This document shows, piece after piece, positions 33,030 to 45,500 of a DNA stretch of 64,000 bases. This stretch comes from Lithodes maja (lineage: Eukaryota > Arthropoda > Malacostraca > Decapoda > Lithodidae): assembly GCA_037953745.1 (NCBI GenBank), contig JBAKBP010007105.1:1-64000 (forward strand), written 5' to 3'. A model generated the notes under the pieces. It worked only from the letters and a program-made list of their open reading frames with translations. It was not told where the DNA came from and searched no databases. How positions within the stretch are numbered: position 1 is the stretch's first letter; every line of letters begins with the position of its first letter. The position numbers and the translations under genes are program-made.

Positions 33030-33560
33030 TATTAGGCTATCATTTTCACTAATATTTCACATTTTCACTCGATACCGTAGTTTTTATGAGTAATTGAGGT
33101 AGGTTATTGTTATATTAGGCACTGATTATTCGTTATCACAGGTGTTTATTATACTTTGGCCATCAAATCTTAGGTCTTGTGTCACTTTCACTTTGACAAA
33201 TATGCTTTAGAGAGTGTCACTGTCACTGATAATGCTCATTTTCACTTGATACGGTACATTTTATTAGTAATTGAGGTAGGTTATTGTTATATTAGGCACT
33301 GATTATTCGTTATCACAGGTGTTTATTATACTTTGGCCATCTAATATTAGTTCGTGTGTCACTTTCACTTTGGTAAATATGCTTGAGAGAGTGTCACTTT
33401 CACTGATAATGCTCATTTTCACTTGATACGGTACATTTTATTAGTAATTGAGGTAGGTTATTGTTATATTAGGCACTGATTATTCGTTATCACAGGTGTT
33501 TATTATACTTTGGCCATCTAATATTATGTCATGTGTCACTTTCACTTAGTTATATGCTTT
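33030..33560. repeat. About 177-bp tandem array inside piggyBac 2
   Basis: Three units with landmarks at 33040, 33218 and 33394 (spacing 176-178 bp). Homologous to the array at 22045-22745. Confidence 0.95.
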
Positions 33561-33727
33561 GTAAACGTTTTATATACAATTTATTGTGTCTTTTTTCACT
33601 TATTTATATATGTTTTCATAATACATGACTTTTTTTATCACAATACACCTGTACATTGTTTTATTTCCACTTGTTGCCTATATACATACATATTGTCAGT
33701 CTTTGGTACTTTCACTATGATTATTAG

Positions 33728-36679
33728 TTAGTACTCCTGCTTGCTGTGGTATTCAGCAAAGCACGGTATAGGACATAGTGACAGTCGGCACTCCACACAC
33801 TGCATGGTGGTCTTTTTCTGCTTCCTCGGCCTCACCTGGCTGTTCCAGCAGACATGGCACCGCCTTCTGCTAATGGTGACTCCATCTCGTTCCAGAGGCA
33901 GGTAACCGAGCTTGTGCACACTTACAAACTGTGCAGCCTGCATGCGGTCCTGAACGGGGCGCCCAGGTTGTGCCACTGCCCTCTGTGGCATAGCATACCT
34001 GTCCAGGAGCTCCACCAACACCTGTTTTTGGAACCTCCGCAGGCTACTGAACTTCCTGGGTGTGCGCGGATTCCGAAGCCTGTAGATATTATAGGCATTC
34101 AGCATTGACATGTCCACCATGTGCAGAAAGAACTTTTTGTACCATCTGCACGAGGTACGCAGACAGTCGATGAAGCCTATCTGCATGTCGGACTTGTCCA
34201 CCAGCCTCATATTGATGTTGTAGTCCAGGACAGCATCGGGCTTGGTCACCCTGACTTTGGTGCGGCGATCCACCTTGCCAGTCTCAACCATTTCCCCCTT
34301 GTGGACGGTGCTCAGGATGTTGACCTTCCGCTGGTCGTGCCAGTGGATAGCCAGAATGGGTCCCGACTTCTTCTTGAAGACATCGCCTTTCTTTGTTTTA
34401 GGAGGGAAACTTGGCATGCCCTTCCTTTTCCCTCGTACTGTGCCTACAGTCCCCGTCTGGCGCTCATGGAGGTACTTTGAGAGAGTGGGGGACGTGTAGT
34501 AGTTGTCCGTGTAGAGGACGTGATTCTTTTCGAAGTACCGGTTCATCATGGCTTGAACCACTGCTCCGCCAAAGCCAATGAGGGGGTCTATTGCCACGTC
34601 CCCTTCCTTCCCGCTGTAGACCAGGAAGTCCAGGACATAGCCAGTTTGGCAATCGCACAGCACAAAGAACTTTATACCAAAGCGATGTCTCTTTGAGGGG
34701 ATGTACTGCCTGAAGCTCAGCTTTCCCCGGAACAGCACAAGAGACTCGTCAATACAGACGTTGCAGAAGGGCATGAAGTAGGACGTGAAACGTTCTCTCA
34801 TCATCTCGTACAACGTCCTAATTTTCCACAGTTTGTCAGGGAGATGCATGTCGGTGTTGGTGACAAGATGGAGCGCTCCGAGGATGTCGAGGTACCGGTC
34901 CCGAGAGATGTATTTCCCGAAGGCAGGGGTGGATATTAGATCTTTGGTGATCCAATAGTCAGCCAACCTGTGCTTCTTCACATGAGGCATTAGCATGGTG
35001 ATTGCCAGGAACACCATGAACTCGGGATGAGTCACTGGGGTCCACCGCTTCATGTGGCCCTTGGTCACCTTGCCAAAAAAGTTAACCTGGATTTGGTAAT
35101 GCTTATTTGTCTCTTTTATGACAAAGTCAGTAACCTCCTTATCAAAAAAAGCCTCAAAAAGCTCATGTGGTCGAGCATTGGGGCCTGCAGGAAAACTTGG
35201 GGTAACTCCTGGAGCATCCTGTACCTCATCAAAAGGGGTTACATCAGGGTCAATGACTTCATCAGCAGCCACATCCTGCCAGTTGAAAACATAAAATCCG
35301 TCCTTCTGGCGACGCTGACGAGGAGCTACAGCGGGGGCAGCACGCCCACGAACTTTGGCGGCGCGAACCCTAGGGCGGCCAGGAGCGCGACGGCGCCCAG
35401 GCCCAGCCCGGCGGCCAGCCAGGCGGCCAGGGCGGCCAGGAGCACGACGGCCCTGGGCAAAGCGTCTGGGTTGAGGGTCGTCGATGTCCATAAATTCGTC
35501 ATCGTCGTTGTCGTCAGAGCCGTCATCTTGCCCTGACGGTGGACCCAGGTAATCATGGCCAGAGTCGTCTGTGAGGTGCCCTTCATCTTCAGAGCCCCCC
35601 TCATATTCTTGCGGGGAACGAATGATGCGTGGGCGGCGTGTAGGTCGGCGAGGTGGGGAAGGAGTGGGAGATGAGGCTCTGTCATCTTCATACAGAGGTT
35701 CGGGGCTCCTTGGCCTACGACGAGTCTTAGACAGCACTGGTTCAGTGTCTGTAGGTGCAGGTATGGATGCGAGGTCAAACACATCATGAGGAACCTCTGT
35801 TGTAGGCTGGAGAGGTGGGGTGGACCCTGGGGAAACTTGCGGGGGCGTATGGCTGGGAGCGGCAGGGGTGGAAGCCGCAGGGGTGGAAGCCGCGGGAGCC
35901 TCGAACAAAGAGCGCCTACTTGTAGCTCCTTTTTTGACATATTTTCTCCCTTTTCCCTTTTCTTTAGTAGTATGTCTCCTCTCGGGGGAAATAGGGGGTA
36001 AATAGGCCGAAAGTGGGGGTTCCTCAACCCTAGGCAGTGCTGGTGGTGGTGGGGAAGAATGGCGGGAGCCTGGGGCAACTTGGGTGGCGTGGGTAGATAA
36101 GGAAGACAATGGCGGGTCAACCTCGGCCTCACGCGCAGCCTCACTGGCACCCTCACGCACTGCTCCCTCACCAACTTTTAGGGCCTCTTTCCTGGCTGCC
36201 GCGGCCGCCTTTTTGAGCACTTATTTCTTATAGAAACGTATCTTGAATGGGGATTTAGCTGGCGAAGGGCTAGGTGTCGTGTCACTCAACCTAAACTTGG
36301 TAGTCGACCTAGTGCTGTCCCATTCGCTCACTCTCACTAGACTCTCATCACCTTGCACAACTATGTCACGTTCAGTACTATCATCACTTTCATCGTCATG
36401 CTCAAATCCAATAAAAAGCGCGTCTCTTTCACGGATTTCTTCTATATCGTCAAAATCCTCACTATAGTGAGACTCGTAAGACTCGGAGCTATCACTGCCC
36501 AAGTCATCACCAATTTTTTGGCCTTCACCACGTTCATAACTCCTCAAAGCTATTTCAATACCTCCGGGAGTCAACGCATCTTGTGCGTGCATTCGCGTTA
36601 GGGCGCGACGAACATGGGCAGGCGTCGAAGGGAGTGTGGAATCGGACACAAGGGAATCACTTTTTGGGCTAGTATCCAT
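33728..36679 (-). pseudogene. piggyBac transposase, copy 2 (single premature stop)
   Basis: The probable start is MDTSPKSDS at 36679. One TAA (36221-36223) interrupts an otherwise continuous frame; copy 1 has a lysine codon there. After the stop 829 codons remain open to 33728. They hold the acidic/arginine-rich linker, the DDD residues in CIDESLVLFRG, YTDNYYTSP and LVDKSDMQ, and a C-terminal cysteine cluster (CHVCWNS, MQCVECR). With one lesion and an intact catalytic core this copy is the younger or better preserved of the two. Readthrough or a downstream start could still give a shortened protein; that is inference. Confidence 0.9.
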
Positions 36680-36867
36680 GTTGGCGGCAGGGTAGAGACT
36701 GGCGTACATGCTGTCTGGTAGCGCCGCCTGGTGACCACGGAGCAAAATTTGTACGCGCGCCATTCGAAAAGCACTCACGCAAGCAATGGTACAGTGGTGT
36801 ACCACCCGGGTTCCTCGGGCCAAAAAAAAATGGTACACACGTGTACCACCCGGGGTCGAAGGGTTAA

Positions 36868-37087
36868 ATGAACAGACTATAAACAATTTAAAACAACTTT
36901 ATTATTACAGGAGTCAGTGATAAAATATAATACCGGTATGTGTATTTGTATACAGTACATAATCTTTATACAAACCATTAGTTAGTTTAGGAAGGACCTT
37001 AGCATTCAAACAGACAGCAACGTGGTGAGACACTGCTTTTAAAATTTGTAAAACAACTTTATTATTAGAGGAGTCAGTGATTCGTTG
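36868..37087. repeat. Direct repeat of about 30 bp
   Basis: AAAACAACTTTATTATTA(C/G)AGGAGTCAGTGA occurs at 36888-36918 and 37051-37081, apparently a local duplication beside the piggyBac right end. Otherwise no gene. Confidence 0.7.
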
Positions 37088-37750
37088 AAGTCAGATGTAC
37101 AGGGTTTGTCTTGTCTTGTAGATGTTGCGAAGAGATTCTTCAGAGCAATGGTGTTCCAACACTCCCTCCGAACCCGGCGTCCCTGTGTTGCAGGTCCACT
37201 TGGTCCGGTAATGAATTTGTAGCCGCTCTGCAGAATGATGTATATCCCGGTACTGGCGGCTTGTCAGGTACGGTACCGTCCTCAGGAAGTCGTCTAGTCG
37301 GGCTTTGAAGGATTTTACAGAGCAGCTGGTAAGGTCCCGAATTTTCTGTGGCAGGCAGTTGAAGGTTTTGGGACCATTGTAGGGCAGACTGGACGAGAGG
37401 AGAGTCTTGATCCTTGCTGGTGCTTGTGAAGGTGGGATTTTTCTTACACACTTGCGACCAGTCCTCTGGTTGGAGTATGCTTCCACCTTGTTGGTGTTGG
37501 AAGGGCTGGGTACCAGTTTTTCAATTATCTTCCAAGTGTAGATGGTGGTATATCTCTCTCTACGCCGTTGCTGAGAGTACAGTCCCAGTTTTGTTAGTCT
37601 GTCCCAGTAGGAGAGTTCTTATATGCCCTTTATTTGTCTGGTGTATGCTCTCTGTACAGATTAGAGGGCCTGTATGTCCATAGCCATGTGGGGAGACCAA
37701 AGTTGGCTGCAATAGTCTAGGATAAGCTGGACAAGTGCCCTCCAGTGTCA
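37088..37750 (-). pseudogene. LINE C-terminal fragment
   Basis: The minus strand reads TGRKCVRKIPPSQAPARIK, NGPKTFNCLPQKIRDL and KSFKARLDDFLRTVP. After a shift at the TACGGTA of 37269-37275, a second frame continues DKPPVPGY...NSLPDQVDLQHRDAG. The 5-bp insertion is the only obvious lesion in this part. A C-terminal domain only. Confidence 0.7.
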
Positions 37751-38160
37751 TCATGCACTCCTCCTCACGGGAAAAGAAGGTTCTGAGGATCCACCCAGCA
37801 ATTCTTCAGTAGTAACATGAAATTCCATTATTTCTTCCTGGGGGTATTCAGCCTGTGAAAGTTTATAACTTTCAGCGATTGAGCATTCGTTGAAGTCAGA
37901 TGTACAGGGTTCTTCAGTAATAACATCAAATTCCATTATTTTTTCCTGGGGGTGTTCAGCCTGTGAAAGTCTAGAACTTTCTGCGATGGGGTGCAAATTT
38001 GTTGACTGTTCATAGCAAAAATTACATTTCCAGTTGATTCCCAGCCCCTCTCGCACTGCTTTTCTGTATGCTTTCCTTGTGATACCAGTACCACAGGTTC
38101 GATGTTGCCATAAATTGCAGTCAGCCAGTCACACTGCAGTCCCTCCTGCAAAGGACGCAC
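37751..38160 (-). pseudogene. Fragment of a zinc-motif protein with internal duplication
   Basis: A minus-strand frame shows DCNLWQHRTCGTGITRKAYR followed by WKCNFC, a Cys/His pattern seen, from memory, in invertebrate proteins linked to FLYWCH/MULE-type genes. A stop interrupts the zinc motif. A tandem pair of about 37-residue units follows (IAESSRLSQAEHPQEKIMEF and IAESYKLSQAEYPQEEIMEF). The repeated DNA unit is about 111 bp. Function and origin are uncertain. Confidence 0.4.
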
Positions 38161-38169
38161 ATCCTTTAA

Positions 38170-38649
38170 CCCTCCAGCCCCGGTTATGTATTATATATAT
38201 ATTCCTCGAAACCCGGGTGTTTTGGCCGAAAAACGTCTAGGCTAGGCTACCGTATATTCGTTAATCAGACTGCTTCCCGCATTCCCGCGCATCCCCAAGC
38301 CTAGCTGTGTTATTTACCTGTAGAATGGCATTAAGTAGAGCTCTCTAAGTCAACTGGGTGAGCTGTGATGATGATTTCATTGGAGATAACTTTATGGCCA
38401 AACCAGCCACTTTACACCACTTTTCGATACTGAACAACAACATACAGGCACACAAGAACAAGCGACGCTCTCCTTCTTGTGGCCGGAGATGCGGAGCGTC
38501 GGTCCAGCCGGCTGTTGTTTACATGCGTCGGACCGACGCCTCGCACAGCAAGCTCACAGGCTGTGACGTCATGGGTGCATAAGAGGCCTTCCGGGTACCT
38601 GTTACATGCTTTTTTATGGGCGTACAAGAGGTCATCCGGGAACCAAGGG
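38170..38649 (+). mobile_element. piggyBac-type MITE, family A copy 3
   Basis: A 480-bp element between TTAA sites (38166-38169, 38650-38653). Same left end CCCTCCAGCCCCGG and the same paired right-end blocks (GGGTGCATAAGAGGCC, GGGCGTACAAGAGGTC). Very similar to copy 2 at 5304-5783. Confidence 0.9.
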
Positions 38650-38811
38650 TTAAGCATACTATGCATTGATTAGCCATTGTGGTCATTGTAGCGATGCAGT
38701 GTAAGAAGCGTAAGATTTGTTAGTTTCACCAACTTAATTAACTTTGCACTGTTTCCTGTTTGATTCACTACTCGACCACTGCTTAATTATCTTCGAAACA
38801 TTTAATTTTAT

Positions 38812-40793
38812 ATATAACTAGCAGGGGTACCCGGCATTGCCCGGGTTTAAATTCTACTACCATAATCACCATCATCAATCACTACTACCATAATCATCAT
38901 AATACTACTACCATAGGGTACGAGTACCAATGGAGACGCATTGCCCAAAGGAGACGCACTTGAAACAAAAAAACTTGCACAGGCATAGGATGAGTAGATA
39001 GATGCATGAATGGTGGGCCAAAATATTCTTTAACTATCACCTAATATGCTCACATAGTACCAGCTTATTATTTTCATATGTTATTGTGTGAGATGAGATG
39101 AATTAAAAAAAAAATCATGTTTTCGCAAATTCCTTACGAAAACCTAAGGATTTTCTTTTTTTTAAAAGCTAAATTTCTTACAGTTCCCTAATTTGAATCT
39201 CGTTTCTATTACTGCAGGTTGATAGTGCATGAGTTGAAGTATAACACTGCATGATCAAGGCTTTTACTTGCACGGCTGAAGGGGGGTGAGGGTGTGTCCC
39301 CATAGGTCCAGCAAAAATAGTAAAATCCAATGGAGACACATTTTTTTCAAATTGATGCCAGAAGGTCGTACACCACACTGGTAACATGGCATACTCTCCT
39401 CTATGTCTGGTATAAATAAGGTTGAGTTTCCTTCACCATTGACGAAGCTGCCTTAACTAGAACCCTGGGCCCTATAGAGACGCACACGTCTGCTTAGGGT
39501 AGCCGGGTTGCGTCTCCTTAGGTCCTTGTAAATGTGTGTTTATTTTGTTAACATTATTAAACATAATAACCTTTTCTTTTATCCTGGGTGAAGGAAACTC
39601 GACCCTAATTACACCATACATAGTGGGGAGAATGGCTTTCTACCAGTGAGGTATGGCAACAGTTTGAAAAATGCGTCTCTATTGGACCTCCAGAATTTTT
39701 TGCTGGCCCTAAGGAGACGCACCCCTTTTACCCCCTCAGCAATTCAAAATCACATTAACCCTCCAGCCCCGGCTATGTATTATATATATATTCCTCGAAA
39801 CCCGGGTGTTTTGGCCGAAAAACGTCTAGGCTAGGCTACCGTATATTCGTTAATCAGTCTGCTTCCCGCATTCCCGCGCATCCCCAAGCGTAGCTGTGTT
39901 ATTTACCTGTAGAATGGCATTAAGTAGAGCTCTCTAAGTCAACTGGTTGAGCTGTGATGATGATTTCATTGGAGATAACTTTATGGCCAAAACAGCCACT
40001 TTACACCACTTTTCGATACTTAACAACAACATACAGGCACACACGAACAAGCGACGCTCTCCTTCTTGTGGCCGGAGATGTGGGGCGTCGGTCCAGCCGG
40101 CTGTTGTTTACATGCGTCGGACCGACGCCTCGCACAGGCTTTCAACCACTGGGCGTTCAAGAGGCCTTCCGGGTACATGTTATATGCTTTTTTATGGGCG
40201 TTCAAGAGCCCTTCCGTGGTGAGAGGGTTAAGCATGTTCTTGCCAGCAGTCAAATGTTTGTGTGGGCCCTGTCAGCCTAGTGATGAAAAAATAGACTATA
40301 TTTCCAGGCCCTCCGCCCATTTCCTATCCCTATCCCTATTTTCCCCAAATATGCCCGGGTTGGCGACTGGTGCTTGATTTAAACCTCGTATAAGCATGAA
40401 TGTTACATATATAACTTCCCTGCATCCTCTAAACTGTTTTGTTATTGGCCTACAATGAGCAATTAGTATGTTTAGTAATATTTTATGTCTCTCTAATAAT
40501 ATATATTATAAGGCCTATGTCAGTCCGTTTTATTGCTTTAGCATTGTCAACTTACAACCAAAAGTACCATGCTTTCTTTCTGGTACCCATGAGGTAAGTA
40601 CTTATATCATTTTATGTGTGTTTTTGTGTTTTAAACATACCTGCGTCTCCTTAGGTCCAGGGGCGTCTCCTTATGGTTTTGTGAAAAAATGGAGACGCAT
40701 CTCTTATTTGTCTTCTCTCTCTTAAAGAATAAGAGATACAAGAAAATTGTTGATTTGCTTTAAAAATATAGCCTTTTTGCTATTTATCCCCCC
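38812..40793 (+). repeat. Unclassified repeat X, copy 1 (interrupted by MITE A4)
   Basis: Starts near a hairpin-like GTACCCGGCATTGCCCGGGT, a motif type found at the ends of many invertebrate retroposons. It shares long blocks with 50435-52480 in inverted orientation (TGCATGAGTTGAAGTATA, GTGAAGGAAACTC, ACTATCACCTAATATGCTCA). The motif GGAGACGCA or its complement TGCGTCTCC, often as GCGTCTCCTTAGGTCC, is iterated about nine times in both orientations. The right edge is uncertain. No coding frame recognised. Confidence 0.6.
39759..40227 (+). mobile_element. piggyBac-type MITE, family A copy 4
   Basis: A 469-bp element between TTAA sites (39755-39758, 40228-40231), inserted in repeat X. Left end CCCTCCAGCCCCGG; right blocks GGGCGTTCAAGAGGCC and GGGCGTTCAAGAGCCC. 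About 10 bp shorter than the other copies. Confidence 0.9.
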
Positions 40794-41471
40794 TGTCCAT
40801 ACTTAGTGTACTCAAACTAGTATGAACAGTCTCGATGTTACGTAATCTGGGTTGATGTAGCGTTACGTATCATTCTGTAGTCTTAAGTTGAACGCTTCCG
40901 TAACCTTGGTCGAACGTTCCATGATTGGGTAGAATATATTATTCTATAGTAGTATATGGGAAAGTATTGTAGGATTATAATTCCCATATATATGTGTATA
41001 TATATATATATTTGTATTATTTAAGATTGTTTATAAGTATCTCATTGTAAAGAAGATGGGATACATTTTCCATATGTTATGCGCATGCGCGGTATGTCAC
41101 GACAGAGACGAACATAACGCGCTCGCCACTCTCCAACCAACCTCCGTCCCAGCTACACACGCTAAGCCTTCTTTCCATAGTTACTTCACCAGGTGTTTTC
41201 GCTTCACTTTTCATCTCATATTCCATATAGTCATTACATCATCATCTTTGTTAGTTAGCACAAACTTAAAGTAAATATCTAGCCTATCCTAGCCTATTGT
41301 AGCCTCTTTTCATACGCTGTTTACCTTACTAACCACTTCAAGTCATCTAGCCTATTTTCCGCCATCCTCCAATCACCAGCTGAGTTCATCAAAGGGTAAT
41401 TATATATTTCTATATGGTTAATGTTCCTTTAATATCAATAATATACAGTCCACTTATCTAAATTAACCATA
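40794..41471 (+). repeat. BEL 5' LTR
   Basis: 678 bp, starting TGTCCATACTTAGTG and ending AATTAACCATA. The only clear difference from the 3' LTR is one extra TA in the TATATA run near 41010. The 3' terminal dinucleotide is TA rather than the usual CA. Confidence 0.95.
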
Positions 41472-41475
41472 TAAT

Positions 41476-41492
41476 TGGTCCTTCAACCTTTC
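41476..41492 (+). promoter_or_regulatory. Probable primer-binding site of the BEL element
   Basis: TGGTCCTTCAACCTTTC begins four bases after the LTR, with the TGG expected to pair with a tRNA CCA end. The tRNA species was not determined. A 16-18-C run follows at about 41502-41519. Confidence 0.6.
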
Positions 41493-42548
41493 ACTAGTTT
41501 GCCCCCCCCCCCCCCCCCCATTTTTGTTGGGGATATTCGGCGGTCGGTAGTTGCCTTGCTTGGAGTGGGGCTGGCCTATCCCTGTTTTTGTCATGAGTCC
41601 TACTACATCCTCCTGGCCCCGGTCTTTTTGGCCCCATGGGGCTGTCGGGGTTTTTTCGTCCGCTCTTTGCTCTGGCGGCCCCAGGTGCCTGACCACCAGT
41701 GGGACAGGATGTGGAAACTAGTGGACAGGTCAGGGCTGCGACGGGAGTTTTACCCAGAATGAAAGTTATAAATCTGATTCAGTACAGTACTCAAAACAAT
41801 AATTAGCCTACTTTAAATGCTTTTTCGGGCTCATTACATACTACTTTAGCCCTAGAAAATATTGCACAATTGGCACGGCATTAAGATTAAATTCATTCAT
41901 ACTGTACTGTATTTTAAATTTAATCTATATTTAATTTATATCTAGATCAAAATTATACTGAAAAATAACTTATTTAAAGTTTATTCATTCACATATCTTT
42001 CTCAATTCTTCTCTCGTCGTGTGCCCTGGAGGCGGGGTAATATGATAGCTGATAGGCTGAGTGTGTGTTAATCCAACTCAAAACTTTTTTCCTTGTGACT
42101 TCTTAAGATGAACTTTCTTGTGTACAATTTTCACATTTATTAAATTAATAATATAGAATTAGCGGTACCCATTGAGTTTAGCCTGTTTCATATACCCTAT
42201 AGGCTCACACTCTTCTTTACTATTATAACTTTAAACGGTACTGCTCTTTTTGACATCTGGAGACCTTTGGCCTATACTGTATTGTACTAAATTTCCCTCC
42301 CGACTTTTCTTAACTTATGGCGTAATGAATCTATAATTTCATAACTATTACGTAAGGAGTTAAATTGAAAAGCTCCAGATTGCTTGTCTACATTGCGCAC
42401 AATTCTTATTCCGCATTTTGTGAGGGTGTTTTATTTTCGGCTCACGATTTAATTTGATTTCTCGGAGTACTGTATTGTTGGCCGCAACTTATTCGGTCTG
42501 GCATTATTAGTTTGATTTAACGTAATTAGAATTCCTTCCTGTATAATC
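41493..42548. other. BEL leader region
   Basis: About 1.05 kb between the primer site and the polyprotein start. An ATG-less open frame at 41475-41762 has no domain I recognise and I do not call it. The rest is AT-rich. Confidence 0.6.
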
Positions 42549-45500
42549 ATGGCTAAAAGTGTACAAAAGCGTCGGGCTGGACTTAAGGGCTCTTTGACGG
42601 TCTTGACCTCTGATATTGACGTATTCCTTGATTCGGCGTCTAGAGTGGAGGTGGAGGCCAGGTTGCTCAGTATTCAAAAGCAACTTGACAAGTATGAGGT
42701 CACACAGGAGGACCTGGCCGACACTTGCGAGGACGCCGAGTATATCGAGGTGATCAGAGAGGATACCCTATATATGGAGGGCATACAAGTAATCGTTGCC
42801 ACACTGAAGGGGATCCTGATTACAGAGGTCAAGAAGGAGGTCAGGAAAGAGCCAAAGAAATCCGCAGTCAAATTACCACATCTTACTCTCTCAAAATTTG
42901 AAGGTGATGCCACCATGTGGTCGGGATTTTGGGAGATGTTCAAGTGTACCATCCATGACAATCCCGACCTCACAGATATACAACGCTTCACCTACCTAAA
43001 GGGTCAGCTTCAGGGTGATGCACATAAGCTAGTCGAAGGATTCATAATCGAAAGTGCAAGCTATGCCCCAGCAATTGAGCTCCTGCAAGAGACATATGGG
43101 CATCCAGATCGAATCAAGGCAGCTTATGTTACCAAATTCAATCAATTAGTGTCACCCAAACACCAAATAGCTGACCTGAAGGACTTCTATGCCAATACAG
43201 AGAGTGTGATGAGGTCAATCATTAGCCATGGTATTTGTCTGGAGGAATTTTGTGTGGTGACTCTTGTCAATAAGTTACCATCACCACTAAAAGAAACCAT
43301 AAAACGGGAAATGGGAGATTCGAGCCTGGATTATAAGAAATTCACTCATTGCCTCCAGGCTGAAGTGTACAATATGACGGGTCAAGACAGAGTAGGGGGT
43401 ACACCCATGGCTACGGCAACATTTACCGCCCAGAGTGAGTACAGGAAATTCAACTGTGTTCTGTGTAGTGGCACCAATCATTTATGGTACAAGTGTATGA
43501 AGTATAAGACAGGGCCTCTTAAAGTTAAAAGAGCCCGTCAACTACGTCTCTGCACTGGGTGCTTGTCAAAAGACCATGGCCATTCGGGTTGTACTAATCC
43601 TAACATAAGAAGCTGCAAGTTTTGTAAGGGCAAACACTTTCATTCCCTGTGTACACAACAACAAGGGAAAGAAAGTAGACCAGCGGAGGATAACACCAAG
43701 AGAGAGCATACTGCTGCTACTTCAACTACAATGTCCGTTGCCACAGGTAAAAATACAGTAATCTTGCCCACCGTACAGCTGCCGGTAAAGGGTAAGGATA
43801 ATAATTGTGTTAAAATCAGATCGCTACTTGACCAATGTTCTCAGAGGACCTTTGTGAAGTCTTCTGTTCTATCCTCCCTTTCCTACATTTCTAAAGGAAC
43901 TGAGGAGTTATGTCTTCACGGATTTACCGGGAAACAGGCCTCTAGGGAATATAATGTTGTGGCACTGCAATACAAACACAGAGGTAAATTTCATCATCTA
44001 GACGCAATAGTGGTTGATGAATTGCCAGAACATAAAGGTGAACTTAACCTAAAGTCTAAACTGGTTAGTTTACAAAGTAAAGGCATAAAATTAGCCGATC
44101 CTCACGCAACGGACACAGATCAGCTGGAGCTGCTCATCGGTGCGGATCACTACTACGATATAGTGCGACCTGGGTATAAAAGGTCAGGTAGCCTAATTCT
44201 GCTTCCTACCAAGTACGGGTACGCCATCAGTGGTTCATATGTGACACAGCCTACAAGCTCCAGCACAGAAGTAATTACTGTATTGAAAGTAGCAGTAACA
44301 CCAATGGACGAATACATATCCACTGGCAATATTCCACCATGCAAAAATGACTTAAATGTTTTGTGGGAATTAGATCATATCGGGATAACCCCTAAGGAAT
44401 ACTCACTGGTTGAGCGTCAAGCTCTATCGTCGTACGAGGATACCGTTACCTACGATCCCGACAGCCAACAGTATAAAGTGAGACTGCCCTGGAACAATTC
44501 CAAGGACCAACTGCCATCTAACAAGGGTTTGGCCATAGGCCGTCTTCGGGGACTTCAGAAAAGATTCCTCAAGGAGCCTGACTTTTGCGAGGAATACTCA
44601 AAAGTCATAAAGGAACAGGTGTCCCGGGGTTTTATTGAAGAGGTGCCTTTTGATAAATCAGATACCGGGCATTACTTGGCTCATCATGGTGTAGTCAAGG
44701 AGAGCAAAACTACGCCAGTGCGTATTGTCTTCGACTGTTCCGCCAAGATGAGTGAACGTCATCCTAGTCTTAATGACTGCCTGTACACTGGACCCTCACT
44801 GGTGCCAGATTTAGCGCAGGTTTTGCTTCGATTTCGACTCGGTAAGTATGCCTGGGTGTCTGATATTGAGAAGGCATTTCTAATGTTAAGGCTCCATGAA
44901 GACGACCAGGACTATACGCGATTTATGTGGCCCAAGTATCCGAGGCAATTGGATTCTCCCCTAATTTGTTACCGGTTTCGGGCAGTTTTATTTGGAGCGA
45001 CTTGTTCCCAATTCCTTTTAAACGCCACCATTTTGAAACATTTGTCTTATGTCAGTGCAGATCCGCAGATTATTCATCAGATTCGGTCAGGGTTGTACAT
45101 AGACAATTTATTGGGTACAGGAAATGAAGAAGATTTCCTGGTTGATACCTACGCTGTAGTCCGAGAGATTATGAATGACGCCCATCTACATTTGCGTGAA
45201 TGGGCGACTAATAATTCTGTTTTGCGGACTGTACTGCAACAGGATGGGGTGGCGGCTGTACAGCAGGAACATGTTAGAGTGCTAGGGTTGTTTTGGAAAA
45301 CGGACACCGATACCCTCTCATTCGGCGTTCAGTACGCGCAATATTCGCAGATTACAAAACGAATTTGCTTGAGTATGACAGCTAAACTTTTTGACCCCTT
45401 GGGGATAGTTCTACCGGTGTCGATCAAATCGAGATTATTCCTTCAGCAATTATGGAGGATAAAATTAGGATGGGATGTAGTTTTGACTGGCGACCTGGTT

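Larger units (their letters stand above)
32657..36863 (-). mobile_element. piggyBac transposon copy 2
   Basis: A 4207-bp element between TTAA duplications (32653-32656, 36864-36867), with inverted ends CCCTCCGACCCCGG and CCCTTCGACCCCGG. It has the same architecture as copy 1: left-end inverted GC blocks, an about 177-bp tandem array, minus-strand transposase and two hairpin blocks at the right end. Here the hairpins are TGGTACA/TGTACCA (36787-36804) and TGGTACAC/GTGTACCA (36831-36848), unlike those in copy 1. Confidence 0.95.

Noticed and set aside
41475..41762. 95-codon frame in the BEL leader
   Set aside because: It begins in the primer-binding site, has no ATG, runs through a C tract and shows no known domain.
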